54,718 bases of DNA. Source: a virus. Of this stretch, positions 24,330 through 34,633 are shown in pieces. The notes below the pieces were generated by a model. It made no database searches. It was not told the DNA's origin and saw only the letters and a list, made by a program, of their open reading frames with translations. Made by a program: the position numbers and the translations under genes. The stretch lies in IMG/VR virus record IMGVR_UViG_3300034374_003298, positions 1 through 54,718 of that record; one strand, given 5' to 3'. Numbering within the stretch: the stretch's first letter is position 1; the number at the start of each line of letters is the position of its first letter.

Positions 24330-27300
24330 TATACACCTTCTAATTCGTCCACTCTAGCCTCAAGTACTTCTATCTTAGCAGACAATTGTTGGACTGCTTT
24401 TACTAATGGTGCAATAAATTGTGTGTAATCTACTCTTCCAAAATCATCAGCATCAGAAGTTGTAGTCTTTTCAAAATCACTTACATCTCCTAAAGTTAGC
24501 CCACCAAAAGCATTGTTACTTCCTGTTTCTTGATAAACTGCATCCTGAACTTCTTGTGCAATAAATCCTTGTTGTAAGTTACTTTGAAAACCTTTAAGTT
24601 TCTGTGCCTGTAGATTTTCATCATCAGACCATATATAATCCAAATAATCTGATTTCCAAGTAAAGTCTCTTGGTTGTAATCTATTTATAAAATCTAGACC
24701 TAAATTAGTTTCTGATATATTTTCTTTCAACCTTTCATCAGAGTGATAGTAATCAATTCTATGTTGTAAGATTTGTCCATTTACATAGTTTTCAGTTGCG
24801 TAGTTACTGTGATTGTGATTATTACCTGATATTGAGTGTGGGTTGGTGGTGTTAAGAACATGATTTACTGATAAATAAGCACTGTGATCATGATTATTAC
24901 CACTAAATCCTGTTATGTCAGCACTAAAATTGTGAGTGTGATTAGGCAAACTTGTTAAATAGTTTGAGTGGTTATGGTTATTTTCACTAACACTTGTTAA
25001 ATAAGGATGGTTATGTCCTGCTGATAATGTATTAGAGTCATTACCTACGGATATATTGATAGTAGAGTTTGTATTATTTATTGTTACTGCGTTATTACTA
25101 TTAGTAAAAGTAGATGTTGTATCTACATTTCCCCAAGACATACCATTAGCATTACTTTTTAAAACTTGTCCTGAATTTCCTGAACTACCTGATAATGTAA
25201 GTTTTGTTCCTACAGTAGTAACAATATTTGTTCCACCAGAGATATTAAGAGTTCCTTGATTTAAAGATAATGTACCAGCACCACCTAAACCACCTGCATA
25301 CATTTCAATGTTATCACCAGTTGTATAGCCTCTAATTCTAAAAGTATCACTACCTACAGCCTCTACTATTCCAACTGTTCCTGAATTATAAATAAAGTCT
25401 ATTGCAGCACCAGATCCTGCACCAAAACGAACTCTGTTTGCACCAGATCCAGATTGTATATATCCTGAAGATCCTGCATTTAAAGTTGTATCAACAGTTC
25501 CACTTATTGTTCCTCTAGCAAGAACATTTAAAAAGTTTGCATTACCACTAGAAGTAATTTCAAAACCTGAACTAGGATAGCCTGAAGTATGTATGCTATC
25601 ACTATCTATTGATATACCACCTATTGATCCACTATCAATGTTTTCGCCATCTGTGTAAGGTGTAAAATTTAGTTGGTTAGTTGTTATAGTGCTTGAGGCT
25701 ATTTGACTTGCTGTGATACTGTTAGCAGTAATTGATCCACCATCAATAGTTGTAGATCCTGAGTTTACATCACTTGCTGCACCACCAACTGCTATAAAAT
25801 CAGTATCAAGTCTGTCTGAAGATAAAGTACCTGCTGTAATATCACTAGCATTTAGTGATCCTCTAATAGTTGCATTTCTAAATTCTGCTGTTCCGTCTGA
25901 ATTAATTGCCCAACCTGTAGATCCTGATACATAATTAGATGATTTTATTATAGAGTCAGCACCAGTGTCGCCACTAGCATCAAGAATAATTGTTTGACCT
26001 GATATCGTACCTGCTGTTAATTTACCTGCTGAAACATCTACAACTTTAAGATCCGTGACAGCCGCATTAGCAAGAATTGCATTAGTAACTGCTAAGTTAG
26101 CAATATTTTGTGTGTCAACTAAATCTGCATTACCTTCTTGTTCATCTGATGGTTCAGACTCATTGCCTGATGTATCAACTGCTGTAACTCTAAAATAATG
26201 AGTATCTGCATTATCCAGATCAATATAACCTATTGCTGCAATTGTATTAAGAATATGCGCACTACCAGCTTTAAGTTCACCTATTTTATAACCTGTTTGT
26301 GAGACTCTTTTAGTTACAGAGTTATATTCCAAATCAAAACCTTGAGTAGTAGAGGCATAAATGTTTAGATGATCAATATCTTTAGCTAAGGTAAAATTAA
26401 CTATTGGACTAACTGCATTACCATCATTATCTTTAGCTTGTCCTAAATTATGAATAAATTGTACTCTAAGTGGGTTTGAAGCTATTGTGGCAAATCCGTC
26501 TGGTTTATTTGGCGCACCACCATCTCTAGTAGTTTGCAATGAGGCTATACTAGTAAATTCGCTATCAAATCCAGAAGTATCAACAGCTTGTACACCAACT
26601 GAGTAATAAGTATTTGGTGACAGATCATAAATAACAAATTCTCTTTTATCGAAAGCTAAAGTTGAATAATTGTATTCCGTTGCTTGATCGTCATTACTAT
26701 CAATAATATTATTACCATCAGTATCTTGAACTACACGCCACCTTACTCTGTAATACGATCCGTCAGTTATTGATGATCCGTCAGTATTCGTAGGTTCTGT
26801 CCAAGACATTTTAATAAATGCTTTTGAAATACCATTACCGTCAGAATACGATCCAGCTACAGTAGTTAAACCTGATGGTGTATCTGGAACAGATTTGTCT
26901 GGACTACCTACAAGATCTACAGTGTGTCCACTTAAATTTAAACTTTCACTAATTGAAGGTGCTACATCACCTATTTCTAATTGTACATCGCCTGATTCCC
27001 AAACAACATAATCAGTAAGTTCAGTGTATGAACCATTTTTATCTCTATAAAATACGCCATATCCATTCAATACTGGCCATGTAATTGATAGTATTCTAAT
27101 TTTTGTAGGATTAAGTACTTGTCCTTGATAAACAGTTTCGTATAAAGAGTCTCTTCCATCACTTATTCTATCAACTTCAGTGTCTTGAAAACCTATGTCA
27201 GGATCAAAAATAAATATTTTGTCTCCAACTTTAAAATCCCCACTTATGTCATACTCCTCAAGAGAAACATTTAAACTTTTTTTGACTAAATTTAATTCAG

Positions 27301-28168
27301 ATAAATAAGCCCCTGCTCTTTCAGTTTTAGTAGTTCCCTCAGTTTGTGGATCAGATACATATTGTGTTCTTAAAAGGTCACTACCAAACAAATCTTTATA
27401 AGGATTTGATGAAACAGTAGCGTTTCCAATATTTGCCTCAGCACCATGCTTACTCGCAATTAATTCAACAGAACTGACAAATTCACTAGCGTCAAATTGT
27501 GCAACTAAACTTGTTGTATTAATACCACTTATATTTGGATCTTGTCCACCACCACCTCTAACTATTATTGCTGTTGGATCGCTGTCAATTCCAGCAAATA
27601 ATGTACCTGATGGACCAGCAGATAAATAACCCTTAGTATCAATTTTAAATTCAACATTTAGATCTTGACATATGTACCTGATTGCTTTTAAAGCTGACTC
27701 TGTGTAATGCTTACCAGTATATGTAGAACTATCTGTTGGTTCAGTTATTGTTCCTTTTCTAATAGGTCCCTGACCACCTGATTCTGTTCTTAAAATACCT
27801 TTAGGAGATCCAGTACTGTCTAATACTTGCTCTAGAGTTTTATTTTTATAAGATCTAACACCTGATGGACCACCAGTAGTAGCAATAGGCATACCTCTAG
27901 TTTCACTATCACCTAAGTATGAAACTAAACCTACACCTGCAATATTTACATCATCTTCTAAACCTAGTTCTAAAGATTCTACAATTCCGACATATCTAGC
28001 TGAATCTAATAAAGTTGCGTCATCAAATTCCTGAACATTTAGATCTGCTGGGATAATTACGATGTGTCCCCAAGCGTCAATAGTATTGATTACTGAATTT
28101 GGTGTGTTTTGCTTATTTAGTACAAGACTAAAACCACCTGGTGCCATTAATTTTTCTGTTACGCTCAT
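24329..28168 (-). CDS. Tail hub/fibre protein with Fn3 region, His-x-His segment and S74 chaperone
   Basis: 1279 residues. N-terminal ~400 residues resemble the hub or minor tail proteins of actinophages (LVLNKQNTPNSVINTIDAW, VGIVESLELG). A fibronectin type III-like region follows (about 420-680: VPDTPSGLTTVAGSY, LSPNTYYSVGVQAVDTSG). Then long beta-helical fibre repeats, and a His-x-His-rich stalk (NNHNHSNY, PNHTHNFS, NNHDHSAY). The C-terminal ~137 residues begin HSDERLKENI, the Ser-Lys dyad and cleavage site of peptidase S74 intramolecular chaperones, which trim themselves after trimerisation. The mature protein therefore probably ends near residue 1142. Confidence 0.8.
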   Translation of the reverse strand: MSVTEKLMAPGGFSLVLNKQNTPNSVINTIDAWGHIVIIPADLNVQEFDDATLLDSARYVGIVESLELGLEDDVNIAGVGLVSYLGDSETRGMPIATTGGPSGVRSYKNKTLEQVLDSTGSPKGILRTESGGQGPIRKGTITEPTDSSTYTGKHYTESALKAIRYICQDLNVEFKIDTKGYLSAGPSGTLFAGIDSDPTAIIVRGGGGQDPNISGINTTSLVAQFDASEFVSSVELIASKHGAEANIGNATVSSNPYKDLFGSDLLRTQYVSDPQTEGTTKTERAGAYLSELNLVKKSLNVSLEEYDISGDFKVGDKIFIFDPDIGFQDTEVDRISDGRDSLYETVYQGQVLNPTKIRILSITWPVLNGYGVFYRDKNGSYTELTDYVVWESGDVQLEIGDVAPSISESLNLSGHTVDLVGSPDKSVPDTPSGLTTVAGSYSDGNGISKAFIKMSWTEPTNTDGSSITDGSYYRVRWRVVQDTDGNNIIDSNDDQATEYNYSTLAFDKREFVIYDLSPNTYYSVGVQAVDTSGFDSEFTSIASLQTTRDGGAPNKPDGFATIASNPLRVQFIHNLGQAKDNDGNAVSPIVNFTLAKDIDHLNIYASTTQGFDLEYNSVTKRVSQTGYKIGELKAGSAHILNTIAAIGYIDLDNADTHYFRVTAVDTSGNESEPSDEQEGNADLVDTQNIANLAVTNAILANAAVTDLKVVDVSAGKLTAGTISGQTIILDASGDTGADSIIKSSNYVSGSTGWAINSDGTAEFRNATIRGSLNASDITAGTLSSDRLDTDFIAVGGAASDVNSGSTTIDGGSITANSITASQIASSTITTNQLNFTPYTDGENIDSGSIGGISIDSDSIHTSGYPSSGFEITSSGNANFLNVLARGTISGTVDTTLNAGSSGYIQSGSGANRVRFGAGSGAAIDFIYNSGTVGIVEAVGSDTFRIRGYTTGDNIEMYAGGLGGAGTLSLNQGTLNISGGTNIVTTVGTKLTLSGSSGNSGQVLKSNANGMSWGNVDTTSTFTNSNNAVTINNTNSTINISVGNDSNTLSAGHNHPYLTSVSENNHNHSNYLTSLPNHTHNFSADITGFSGNNHDHSAYLSVNHVLNTTNPHSISGNNHNHSNYATENYVNGQILQHRIDYYHSDERLKENISETNLGLDFINRLQPRDFTWKSDYLDYIWSDDENLQAQKLKGFQSNLQQGFIAQEVQDAVYQETGSNNAFGGLTLGDVSDFEKTTTSDADDFGRVDYTQFIAPLVKAVQQLSAKIEVLEARVDELEGV

Positions 28169-29397
28169 GACTTAACTATCCTCACAACTTCATAAATATT
28201 ATCAAGATATTGATCCCTAATACTATCAGCAGTATCATACGAAGTTGCAGAGGTCCCATCATATACAAAACCAATAAATGATTTCATAGTTGCTGTATTC
28301 GATGTAGTACTAATACCACCATTAGTTGTATCAACATCAAAATTCTGTGGAGATCCCATAACAAGTTGATTTCCGTCAGCATCATTATTTGTCATCACTG
28401 CATAACTTGTGTTATCAGTAAAAGGTAAAGTTGCAGTTGGTTTTATATTAAATTTACCAGATGACCACTGAGTAGTAACTAATGAAAAATGCCTAGCACC
28501 CCTACGAAGTGTAACATCAAAAGTAAGTCTTTGATCTCTACTATCAGTATCGTAATAACTAGTTAATCTAATAGTGGCAACTTCTGGTTCATTTTTGAGT
28601 ATCTGTATAGATCTCCAACCTAACCACTCTTGTTCACTTGCGCCTCTAGATATGGCTATTTCTTTTGCAGATTTATAACCATCACCATCATAACTATAAA
28701 CTGTAAATCTGGATTGTGAATTGTTGTTATCAAATGTCATTTTTACTAAGCCATTTTGCAATATTGCCGATGTCGGAAAATTTGGTGTTTCAAGACCACA
28801 TCTTAGTCTTGATACATCAGAACTATCATTTGTAAATATTTCACAAGAATTTTTATAAAAATCATCTGGATCTACTAAAAATTTAGCATTATAAGATCGT
28901 AAGCTAGAACTAAATTTTGCGTAAATAGATCCATCTTCACCCACTCTTTCAAAGTTAGTTGGATTAGATGAATGACTATGAGAATAGCTATCAACAGGTG
29001 GTGCATAAAACTGATCAGTGGTAGAAGTAATTGAGTGATCATTTTCAAGTAACGCCCCTGAAAATTGACTTTCCATTTCTATTTCACCTATATTACCTAG
29101 CCACTCCATAGAAACTGCATAATCGTAACCACCTACAACTGTTCTTGCAGTATTCACAGAAGCACTAACAACTCGTACATAGCCAGAAACTGTATCATCA
29201 CCAGTCCAGCTAAAAGGAACTACATAATATCCATTAGCACAAGCTAGTAATTCATCTCTTAAATGTTTGACTTCTGCAATTGTGTCTGCAACAAACTTAC
29301 CTTGTATAGAAAATTCACGAGACGATCCACTTCTGCTATCTGATAAAGCTGACGGAGAAGTAAATGTTAATCTACCTATAGTTACTGTATTAGCCAT
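28165..29397 (-). CDS. Distal tail / minor tail protein
   Basis: 410 residues directly after the tape measure unit and before the hub protein, the usual place for the distal tail protein. The N-terminal part (RSGSSREFSIQGKFVADTIAEVKHLRDELL, shown as SIQGKFVADTIAEVKHLRD) is the ring-forming domain type of phage distal tail proteins; the C-terminal ~230 residues are beta-rich and may be a carbohydrate-binding or galectin-like insert. The ATG overlaps the zinc-ribbon gene. The identification rests on gene order and the N-terminal pattern. Confidence 0.7.
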   Translation of the reverse strand: MANTVTIGRLTFTSPSALSDSRSGSSREFSIQGKFVADTIAEVKHLRDELLACANGYYVVPFSWTGDDTVSGYVRVVSASVNTARTVVGGYDYAVSMEWLGNIGEIEMESQFSGALLENDHSITSTTDQFYAPPVDSYSHSHSSNPTNFERVGEDGSIYAKFSSSLRSYNAKFLVDPDDFYKNSCEIFTNDSSDVSRLRCGLETPNFPTSAILQNGLVKMTFDNNNSQSRFTVYSYDGDGYKSAKEIAISRGASEQEWLGWRSIQILKNEPEVATIRLTSYYDTDSRDQRLTFDVTLRRGARHFSLVTTQWSSGKFNIKPTATLPFTDNTSYAVMTNNDADGNQLVMGSPQNFDVDTTNGGISTTSNTATMKSFIGFVYDGTSATSYDTADSIRDQYLDNIYEVVRIVKS

Positions 29398-29503
29398 TTT
29401 TTAACCTACACCTTATACATACTTCAGCACTTGGCATTTTATAATAATAATCACCACAACTATCACAAGGTTCCAAATCTTTTCCTGTTAAATTATCAAC
29501 CAT
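29390..29503 (-). CDS. 37-residue zinc-ribbon protein between tape measure and distal tail genes
   Basis: A short frame with start codon overlapping the tape measure stop (TAATG) and stop overlapping the distal tail start by eight bases. It reads MVDNLTGKDLEPCDSCG then YYYKMPSAEVCIRCRLKNG: two CxxC pairs separated by 14 residues, a zinc ribbon. AGAGGTAG lies just before the start. The two-sided overlap, the CxxC...CxxC pattern and the ribosome binding site make it a likely real gene. Its role may be in tail assembly or regulation of tail gene expression. Confidence 0.65.
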   Translation of the reverse strand: MVDNLTGKDLEPCDSCGDYYYKMPSAEVCIRCRLKNG

Positions 29504-32500
29504 TATCTACCTCTTATGCCTGTTCCAATTAAACCTTCTCTATCTAACTTATGTAGTGCTTTTTTAATTTCTATTGCAGCCTTTCTAGCTTGTCCTGGAT
29601 CAGATGGAACACCAGTTACATTTACATTAAGATTTTGAACTGTAATACTACTGTTCCCAGTATTTCCTAAAGGTGTAATGTCAACACCACCACCAGGTAT
29701 AGCTCTAATTAACTCTGGTCCATATTCGCCAACTAAACCATATCCACCTCTAAGTTTTCCACCATTAGCATACATTGGTATACGGCCACCTTTTGCATAC
29801 ATTTCTAAACCAGGTACTGTAAAGTTGGGCTTTGCTGAATTTCCCTCAATAAAATCTTTTGCTATTGCATAGTCATTTATGAGTTTTTTAAACGCATTAT
29901 CTGCTTGAGTTGTATCAACTTCTATATCTATTTTCTCTTGTTCAATTTTCAAATTAGTATCAAAATAATTTTTTGCCATATCATCTACAACACCACCAAA
30001 CTTAGTACCAATTGTATTTGCTAATTCACTAGTCTTTGTAGAAACTCTATCTATCAATTGAGAATCTACACCTAATACATCGGCTATTTCTTTAAATTGA
30101 TTTAAACCTTCAGGACCTAGTTGTAATATTTGATAAGCCTGTTGTGCTAAGTTAAGCAATGCTTGAGCTTGTTGTAATTCAGACTGCTCAACTTGTCTAT
30201 TTATTTCATCTAATTCTTTTTGTCTTGCATTTTGTGCGTCAGTAAGTTCTTGTTCTGCTATTGCCAACTCTTCAGCGCTTATAGTACCTTCTTTATATGC
30301 AATTCTTAAAAAATCAACTTTATCTTGAGCCTCTCTAATAGATATTATTTGTTCTGCTGTATTACCTTTTAGTAATACATTTCTTTTTTCTAATAATTCG
30401 TTGTATTTTTGTTCATTTTGTATTAAATTATTTTGCGCACCAAATAAACCAAATTGAGTTCCGAATACAGTGTTGATCCTATTCATAGCATCACCAACAC
30501 TTTGCTCTATAACTGTTACTAAATCAATAACAGTCTCTTTCCAAGTTGTTTCTAGTTGTGGGTAATTATCTTTAATACCTTTTACAAAACCCAATATCAT
30601 GAATTTAGATATTCTAGCTGTTTTCCATGATGGAGATTTGTTACCAGCAGCTAAATTAGCTACAGTAATACCATTTGATATTATCTTATCAATTGTTTTG
30701 TAATACTCTTCTTCTTCAGCTTCTAGTCCATCAATAGCACCCTGCATCATATTAGATGCTAGATCTTTACCTAATTTTGCATATGTATCACCGTAAGTAT
30801 TAATGACTTTAGCTGTATTCTCTTTTAAATTTTCACTTGCAGTTATTCTTTGTGCCTCTAAACCAGCTTCAATAGCATTCATTACTTCTGGATCTTTTAA
30901 TAAGTTTGCAAGACTTGGTGCAAATTCTGGACCTAATGATGAAACTAAAAGCCCTAAATCATCATAACCTGCATCTTCAAGTTGCTTCATTTGATCTTTA
31001 AATATTTGTGCTATTGCAAATCTTTCTTTAAAGTTTTTTAACATTTCATCTGCTGTCATGGCAGTTGCTTCAGGCAAAGCCTCAAGACTTGCTACAAAAC
31101 TATCTGTATTCTTTTTAATATTGTCAGTTATTGTTGAATAAACTGTATCAAGCTCTAAGATAGCCTCTCGTTCTTCTTGATATTTTTTAGCTGCCTCATC
31201 ATGTTGTTTGTTATTTTCTATGTAGGCTTTTATCTGCTCTTCTTGAACATATCTAAAATGTGTTCCCTCTTCAGCTAACTTATCTATACCAAGAGCTTCT
31301 ATTGCGTCATTTCTTATTTTTTCATCTCTATTTTTTTCATAAATTTCAAGAGCTTTAGTAAGATCTTTTGCTATACCTAATTCATCTTCTAACAATCTAT
31401 TTTGATTTCTTAAATTATTTTCTTGTTCTTGTAGGTAGCCTCTATAATTTGACATCTTAAATGCTTGGAATAACATTTGTGATGATTCTTCACTCATATT
31501 TCTAAACGGTGATGCAATTGAAAGATTGTTGATACGCTCCATTTCAGCTACAAATTCTTCATAATCCATTGTTCCATTTCTAACAGCTTCTCGCATATCT
31601 CTACCAAAAGCATGCTTTAACAAGCCATTTGTTACATTTATAAGATCTTCATTTTTATCAATGACTTGTTCAATACTGTCTATATATGCTTGCCTCTCTT
31701 CTGGTGTACCTGTTAAATTATTTATAAGATTTTCTTTGATAGTTTTTCTTGCTTCTTCGTTGTATCCTCGAAGTGCTTTTTCAAATTCTTGTGTTGTATC
31801 TATTAAACCTTTTATTGTATTTCTTGTTATATCACCGTCTTGTACAAATGTTTCCACGGATCTGACCAACTGATCCATTTCGCCTTTTGCGTTAGCAATT
31901 TTAACTGCTAAAAATGCAAGCGCAGCTGTAATAGCTGCAATCCAAGCTGCTGGTCCTGTAAAAGCATAAGCAAAAGAAAACTGTAACTGTTTTAAAACTT
32001 TTTTGATAGAGTACATATGAGCAATTGCTCTTAAGATCATAATTGAGAATACAGCTACTGATCCTACTAATATGTTAAATGCCGCACCAGAATTAGTTAA
32101 ACCTATAATTGTTTCTTGAATAATATCGTTAAATCCTTTTACTGCTGGTGCAACATTTTCACCAATTTGAACCTGTAACTCGTTAAATGCGTTTTTTGTT
32201 ATTTGTAGCTGAGATTCTAAAGTTGAATATCTTTTAATAGCCTCTTCAGTAGCTGCTGTATTTGCCTCATGAGCATCTCTACTAGTGTTCATTGCTCTAT
32301 CTAATAGATCTTCTGCTTCAGCTAAACCTAATATCGCAAGAGTAGTTCTTCTTTGTGATAATCCTAATTTATCAAGTACTGTTATGACATCTTCACCAGC
32401 TTCATTCATATTACCTAAGCCCTCAATAAATAATTGAGCTGCATAAGCTGGATCCTCACCAAACATTTGTGCAAAACCTTCAGCACTTACTTTTCCAGAT

Positions 32501-33273
32501 CTTGAAGCAACTTTAGCAAATATTTCTGCATCTTCACCAGCTTGTATTATTGCTGATTGAATACTCTGAAATACACGAGCTACAGCAGTACCACCAGCCT
32601 GAGCTGGAACACCAATAGCTTGAAGTGCAGTTGCAAAAGCTAAAGCATCTTGTGTTGTTGCACCAACCTGTGCTGCTGCCTGAGCAATACGCAAAACAGT
32701 TGTCATAATTTCAGATTCAGTAGCTGCAAAGTTGTTACCAAGATCTACAATTGTTGAAGCTAAATTAGAAAATGTTTCACCATTAGTTTGAGCAATTGCG
32801 TCAAGTCGTGCAAGACCAAGCGCTGCATTGTCAACTGTTAAGTTAGTAGTAGTTGCAAGAGTAGAAACAGTAGAAATAAATTCTGGTAAGTTTTGTACAG
32901 ATATACCTAACTGACCACCTAACTCACCAATTCTTGCCAGCTCACCTGCTGATACAGGTATTGTTGTTGACATTCTTAAAATAGATCTTGATAAATCTTC
33001 AAATTGAGACTCACTAGCCTCTACTGTTTTTCTTATTCCTGCAAAAGCACTTTCAAACATTGCTGTAGCTTGTACAGCTTTTATCAATTCAAATGTTACT
33101 GCTGCTATACCAACTAAAGCACCTGAAATAATTGCATACTGCGCTGATTGAAGTTTTTTGGTGGCATCGGACATAGCCTGACCACTTTGTTGTATGTCAT
33201 TACGAAGTGCATCACCTACTGGTGTAGCACCGATCATTAATTTTAGAAATCCAACCTTAGCTTGTGGGGGCAT
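29503..33273 (-). CDS. Tape measure protein
   Basis: 1256 residues, the longest helical protein here. The N-terminal third fits the PhageMin_Tail type tape measure domain (FAGIRKTVEASESQFEDLS, IPVSAGELARIGELGGQLG, NLASTIVDLGNNFAATESEI). Hydrophobic helices occur near residues 46-66 and 440-460 (AAWIAAITAALAFLAVKIA), followed by long heptad-rich stretches. It sets tail length and may take part in DNA entry. By the common rule of ~0.15 nm per residue the tail would be near 190 nm. The start overlaps the frameshift chaperone gene end by 17 bases. Confidence 0.92.
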   Translation of the reverse strand: MPPQAKVGFLKLMIGATPVGDALRNDIQQSGQAMSDATKKLQSAQYAIISGALVGIAAVTFELIKAVQATAMFESAFAGIRKTVEASESQFEDLSRSILRMSTTIPVSAGELARIGELGGQLGISVQNLPEFISTVSTLATTTNLTVDNAALGLARLDAIAQTNGETFSNLASTIVDLGNNFAATESEIMTTVLRIAQAAAQVGATTQDALAFATALQAIGVPAQAGGTAVARVFQSIQSAIIQAGEDAEIFAKVASRSGKVSAEGFAQMFGEDPAYAAQLFIEGLGNMNEAGEDVITVLDKLGLSQRRTTLAILGLAEAEDLLDRAMNTSRDAHEANTAATEEAIKRYSTLESQLQITKNAFNELQVQIGENVAPAVKGFNDIIQETIIGLTNSGAAFNILVGSVAVFSIMILRAIAHMYSIKKVLKQLQFSFAYAFTGPAAWIAAITAALAFLAVKIANAKGEMDQLVRSVETFVQDGDITRNTIKGLIDTTQEFEKALRGYNEEARKTIKENLINNLTGTPEERQAYIDSIEQVIDKNEDLINVTNGLLKHAFGRDMREAVRNGTMDYEEFVAEMERINNLSIASPFRNMSEESSQMLFQAFKMSNYRGYLQEQENNLRNQNRLLEDELGIAKDLTKALEIYEKNRDEKIRNDAIEALGIDKLAEEGTHFRYVQEEQIKAYIENNKQHDEAAKKYQEEREAILELDTVYSTITDNIKKNTDSFVASLEALPEATAMTADEMLKNFKERFAIAQIFKDQMKQLEDAGYDDLGLLVSSLGPEFAPSLANLLKDPEVMNAIEAGLEAQRITASENLKENTAKVINTYGDTYAKLGKDLASNMMQGAIDGLEAEEEEYYKTIDKIISNGITVANLAAGNKSPSWKTARISKFMILGFVKGIKDNYPQLETTWKETVIDLVTVIEQSVGDAMNRINTVFGTQFGLFGAQNNLIQNEQKYNELLEKRNVLLKGNTAEQIISIREAQDKVDFLRIAYKEGTISAEELAIAEQELTDAQNARQKELDEINRQVEQSELQQAQALLNLAQQAYQILQLGPEGLNQFKEIADVLGVDSQLIDRVSTKTSELANTIGTKFGGVVDDMAKNYFDTNLKIEQEKIDIEVDTTQADNAFKKLINDYAIAKDFIEGNSAKPNFTVPGLEMYAKGGRIPMYANGGKLRGGYGLVGEYGPELIRAIPGGGVDITPLGNTGNSSITVQNLNVNVTGVPSDPGQARKAAIEIKKALHKLDREGLIGTGIRGR

Positions 33274-33951
33274 CTTCTTTACCTATTCTCTTTTGATCTG
33301 TGATCATATCATCTATGGAAGTGGCAACTCTTTGCCTTTTCGATCTACCTCTGCGTTTGTCTAGTTCCTCTTTATACCAATTTTTTGGTGGATCTTTAGA
33401 CAATGCTTCCGTTGGATCATCACCATCCACTATTGCCTTATATGCGTCTGCAAAGAATAATGATTGATCTATAGGAATTGTACCAAGCAATCTGTAAAAT
33501 TTGCGCCATTCAATTTCTAATGGTTCATATATGTTATATATTTTTATAAAGTCTGATTCAACTGCTGACCATTTATCTAGTATGTCATCAATTGAATAAC
33601 TTATTTTGGGCTATCACCCTCATCCTCGTCTTCAACTGGTACAGCATTAAGATCTTCTGGTGTCATACCGTATTCAGACATAAGATGTTGTGATATTTCT
33701 TGCAATGTAGGTAGATCTACCTTTGCTGATATTTTATCAAAATTGTCTTGTCCCATAATTGCGACAAACCATTTTGGTAGATTTGGTGCTGCGATTGAGC
33801 CATCTTCTTCCAGCCATGTTAACTGTGTTAAAACAGTCTCTGCTGTAAGGAAAGGTGGAAAAGTAAATTCTTCTCCGTCTACCCCAATCACAATTGGTTC
33901 CTTATTAACGCCCTCTTTCGCAGCACTAAAATCTTTAAAACGCTTACTCAT
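33257..33951 (-). CDS. Tail assembly chaperone, long form made by -1 frameshift
   Basis: The short chaperone frame (33951 to 33601) ends at CCC-AAA-A directly before TAA. Slipping back one base at 33604 reads through IS-YSIDDILDKW and on through EIEWRKFYRLLG into IPIDQSLFFADAY and the rest, ending at 33257. The frame before 33490 has no start codon with a ribosome binding site, so the fusion is the way to express it. The long form would have 231 residues (116 shared, 115 after the slip). This is the G/GT arrangement conserved in long-tailed phages just upstream of the tape measure gene, and is needed for tail assembly. Confidence 0.85.
33601..33951 (-). CDS. Tail assembly chaperone, short form (G-like)
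   Basis: 116 residues: MSKRFKDFSAAKEG then a beta/alpha core (GEEFTFPPFLTAETVLTQL, FVAIMGQDNFDKISAKVDLP) and an acidic tail ending GDSPK at the slippery site. It lies between the tail tube and tape measure genes. It should bind the tape measure protein during tail assembly and not be in the mature particle. ATG at 33951 has GGAGGAG upstream. Confidence 0.85.
   Translation of the reverse strand: MSKRFKDFSAAKEGVNKEPIVIGVDGEEFTFPPFLTAETVLTQLTWLEEDGSIAAPNLPKWFVAIMGQDNFDKISAKVDLPTLQEISQHLMSEYGMTPEDLNAVPVEDEDEGDSPK
33604..33610 (-). promoter_or_regulatory. -1 ribosomal slippery heptamer C CCA AAA
   Basis: On the minus strand AG C CCA AAA TAA: the X XXY YYZ heptamer abuts the zero-frame stop codon of the tail assembly chaperone. 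The -1 frame is open upstream and downstream and encodes the second chaperone domain. Confidence 0.85.
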
Positions 33952-33979
33952 GTGTTTCTCCTCCCATCTTTAAAGCGAA

Positions 33980-34633
33980 TTAGTTAACAACTCCTTCAGT
34001 TGAGCCGTTAGTATTTTCTACTATTCTAAATAGATTTTCTTTTCCATCAGTTGTTCCAACAGATGTTGAACTTGAATCTGGAACTAGAATTTTAAACTCA
34101 ACAGCAATAAGCACTTTTTGAGGTGCTTTTTGATGAGCCATAGAAAATGCACCAACATTGACAGCTCTAGGAATTTGAAAGTGTCTGATTGCACCAGAGG
34201 CACCTTCAGTTACTAACAATAATGACTTTTCGTTAAAACCAGTTGTAGCTGGTGGCACTAATGTGTCATATCCATCTCCGTATGCTGTGTCATCTTCATC
34301 TAGAGTTCCACCACCAAAAGCAAGGTTTAAGTTTGTTAAACTTGCTTGAGCTAGTGTTCCAGTGATTCTTATTTCTTGTGCAGTTTTAACTGATTTAATT
34401 GGATCAATTTCCTCTGCAACCATGATGTCCTCAAAAGACTTATCGTACTCTAGAGTCCATCCATCTTCGGAATAACCAACATCTGACCACCCAGAGGCAA
34501 TTTCTGCCCACTCAGTAGCTGTAGTGCTGTCTGCACCTGGGAACGCTGTTCCTTTATTAGCTGCATACAAAACACCTGTGCCGATAAGCACATCAGATAT
34601 TGTACCTGATGTATTATATGATGTTGTTGACAT
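33980..34633 (-). CDS. Major tail tube protein
   Basis: 217 residues, beta-rich, with an N-terminal half resembling phage tail tube proteins (ISDVLIGTGVLYAANKGTAFP, cut as LIGTGVLYAANKGTAFP; DVGYSEDGWTLEYDKSFEDI) and the pattern EIRITGTLAQASLTNLNLAFG seen in actinophage major tail proteins. It lies right before the chaperone genes, in the expected order. A perfect 18-base palindrome is found just upstream at 34659-34676. High-level late expression is expected. Confidence 0.85.
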   Translation of the reverse strand: MSTTSYNTSGTISDVLIGTGVLYAANKGTAFPGADSTTATEWAEIASGWSDVGYSEDGWTLEYDKSFEDIMVAEEIDPIKSVKTAQEIRITGTLAQASLTNLNLAFGGGTLDEDDTAYGDGYDTLVPPATTGFNEKSLLLVTEGASGAIRHFQIPRAVNVGAFSMAHQKAPQKVLIAVEFKILVPDSSSTSVGTTDGKENLFRIVENTNGSTEGVVN

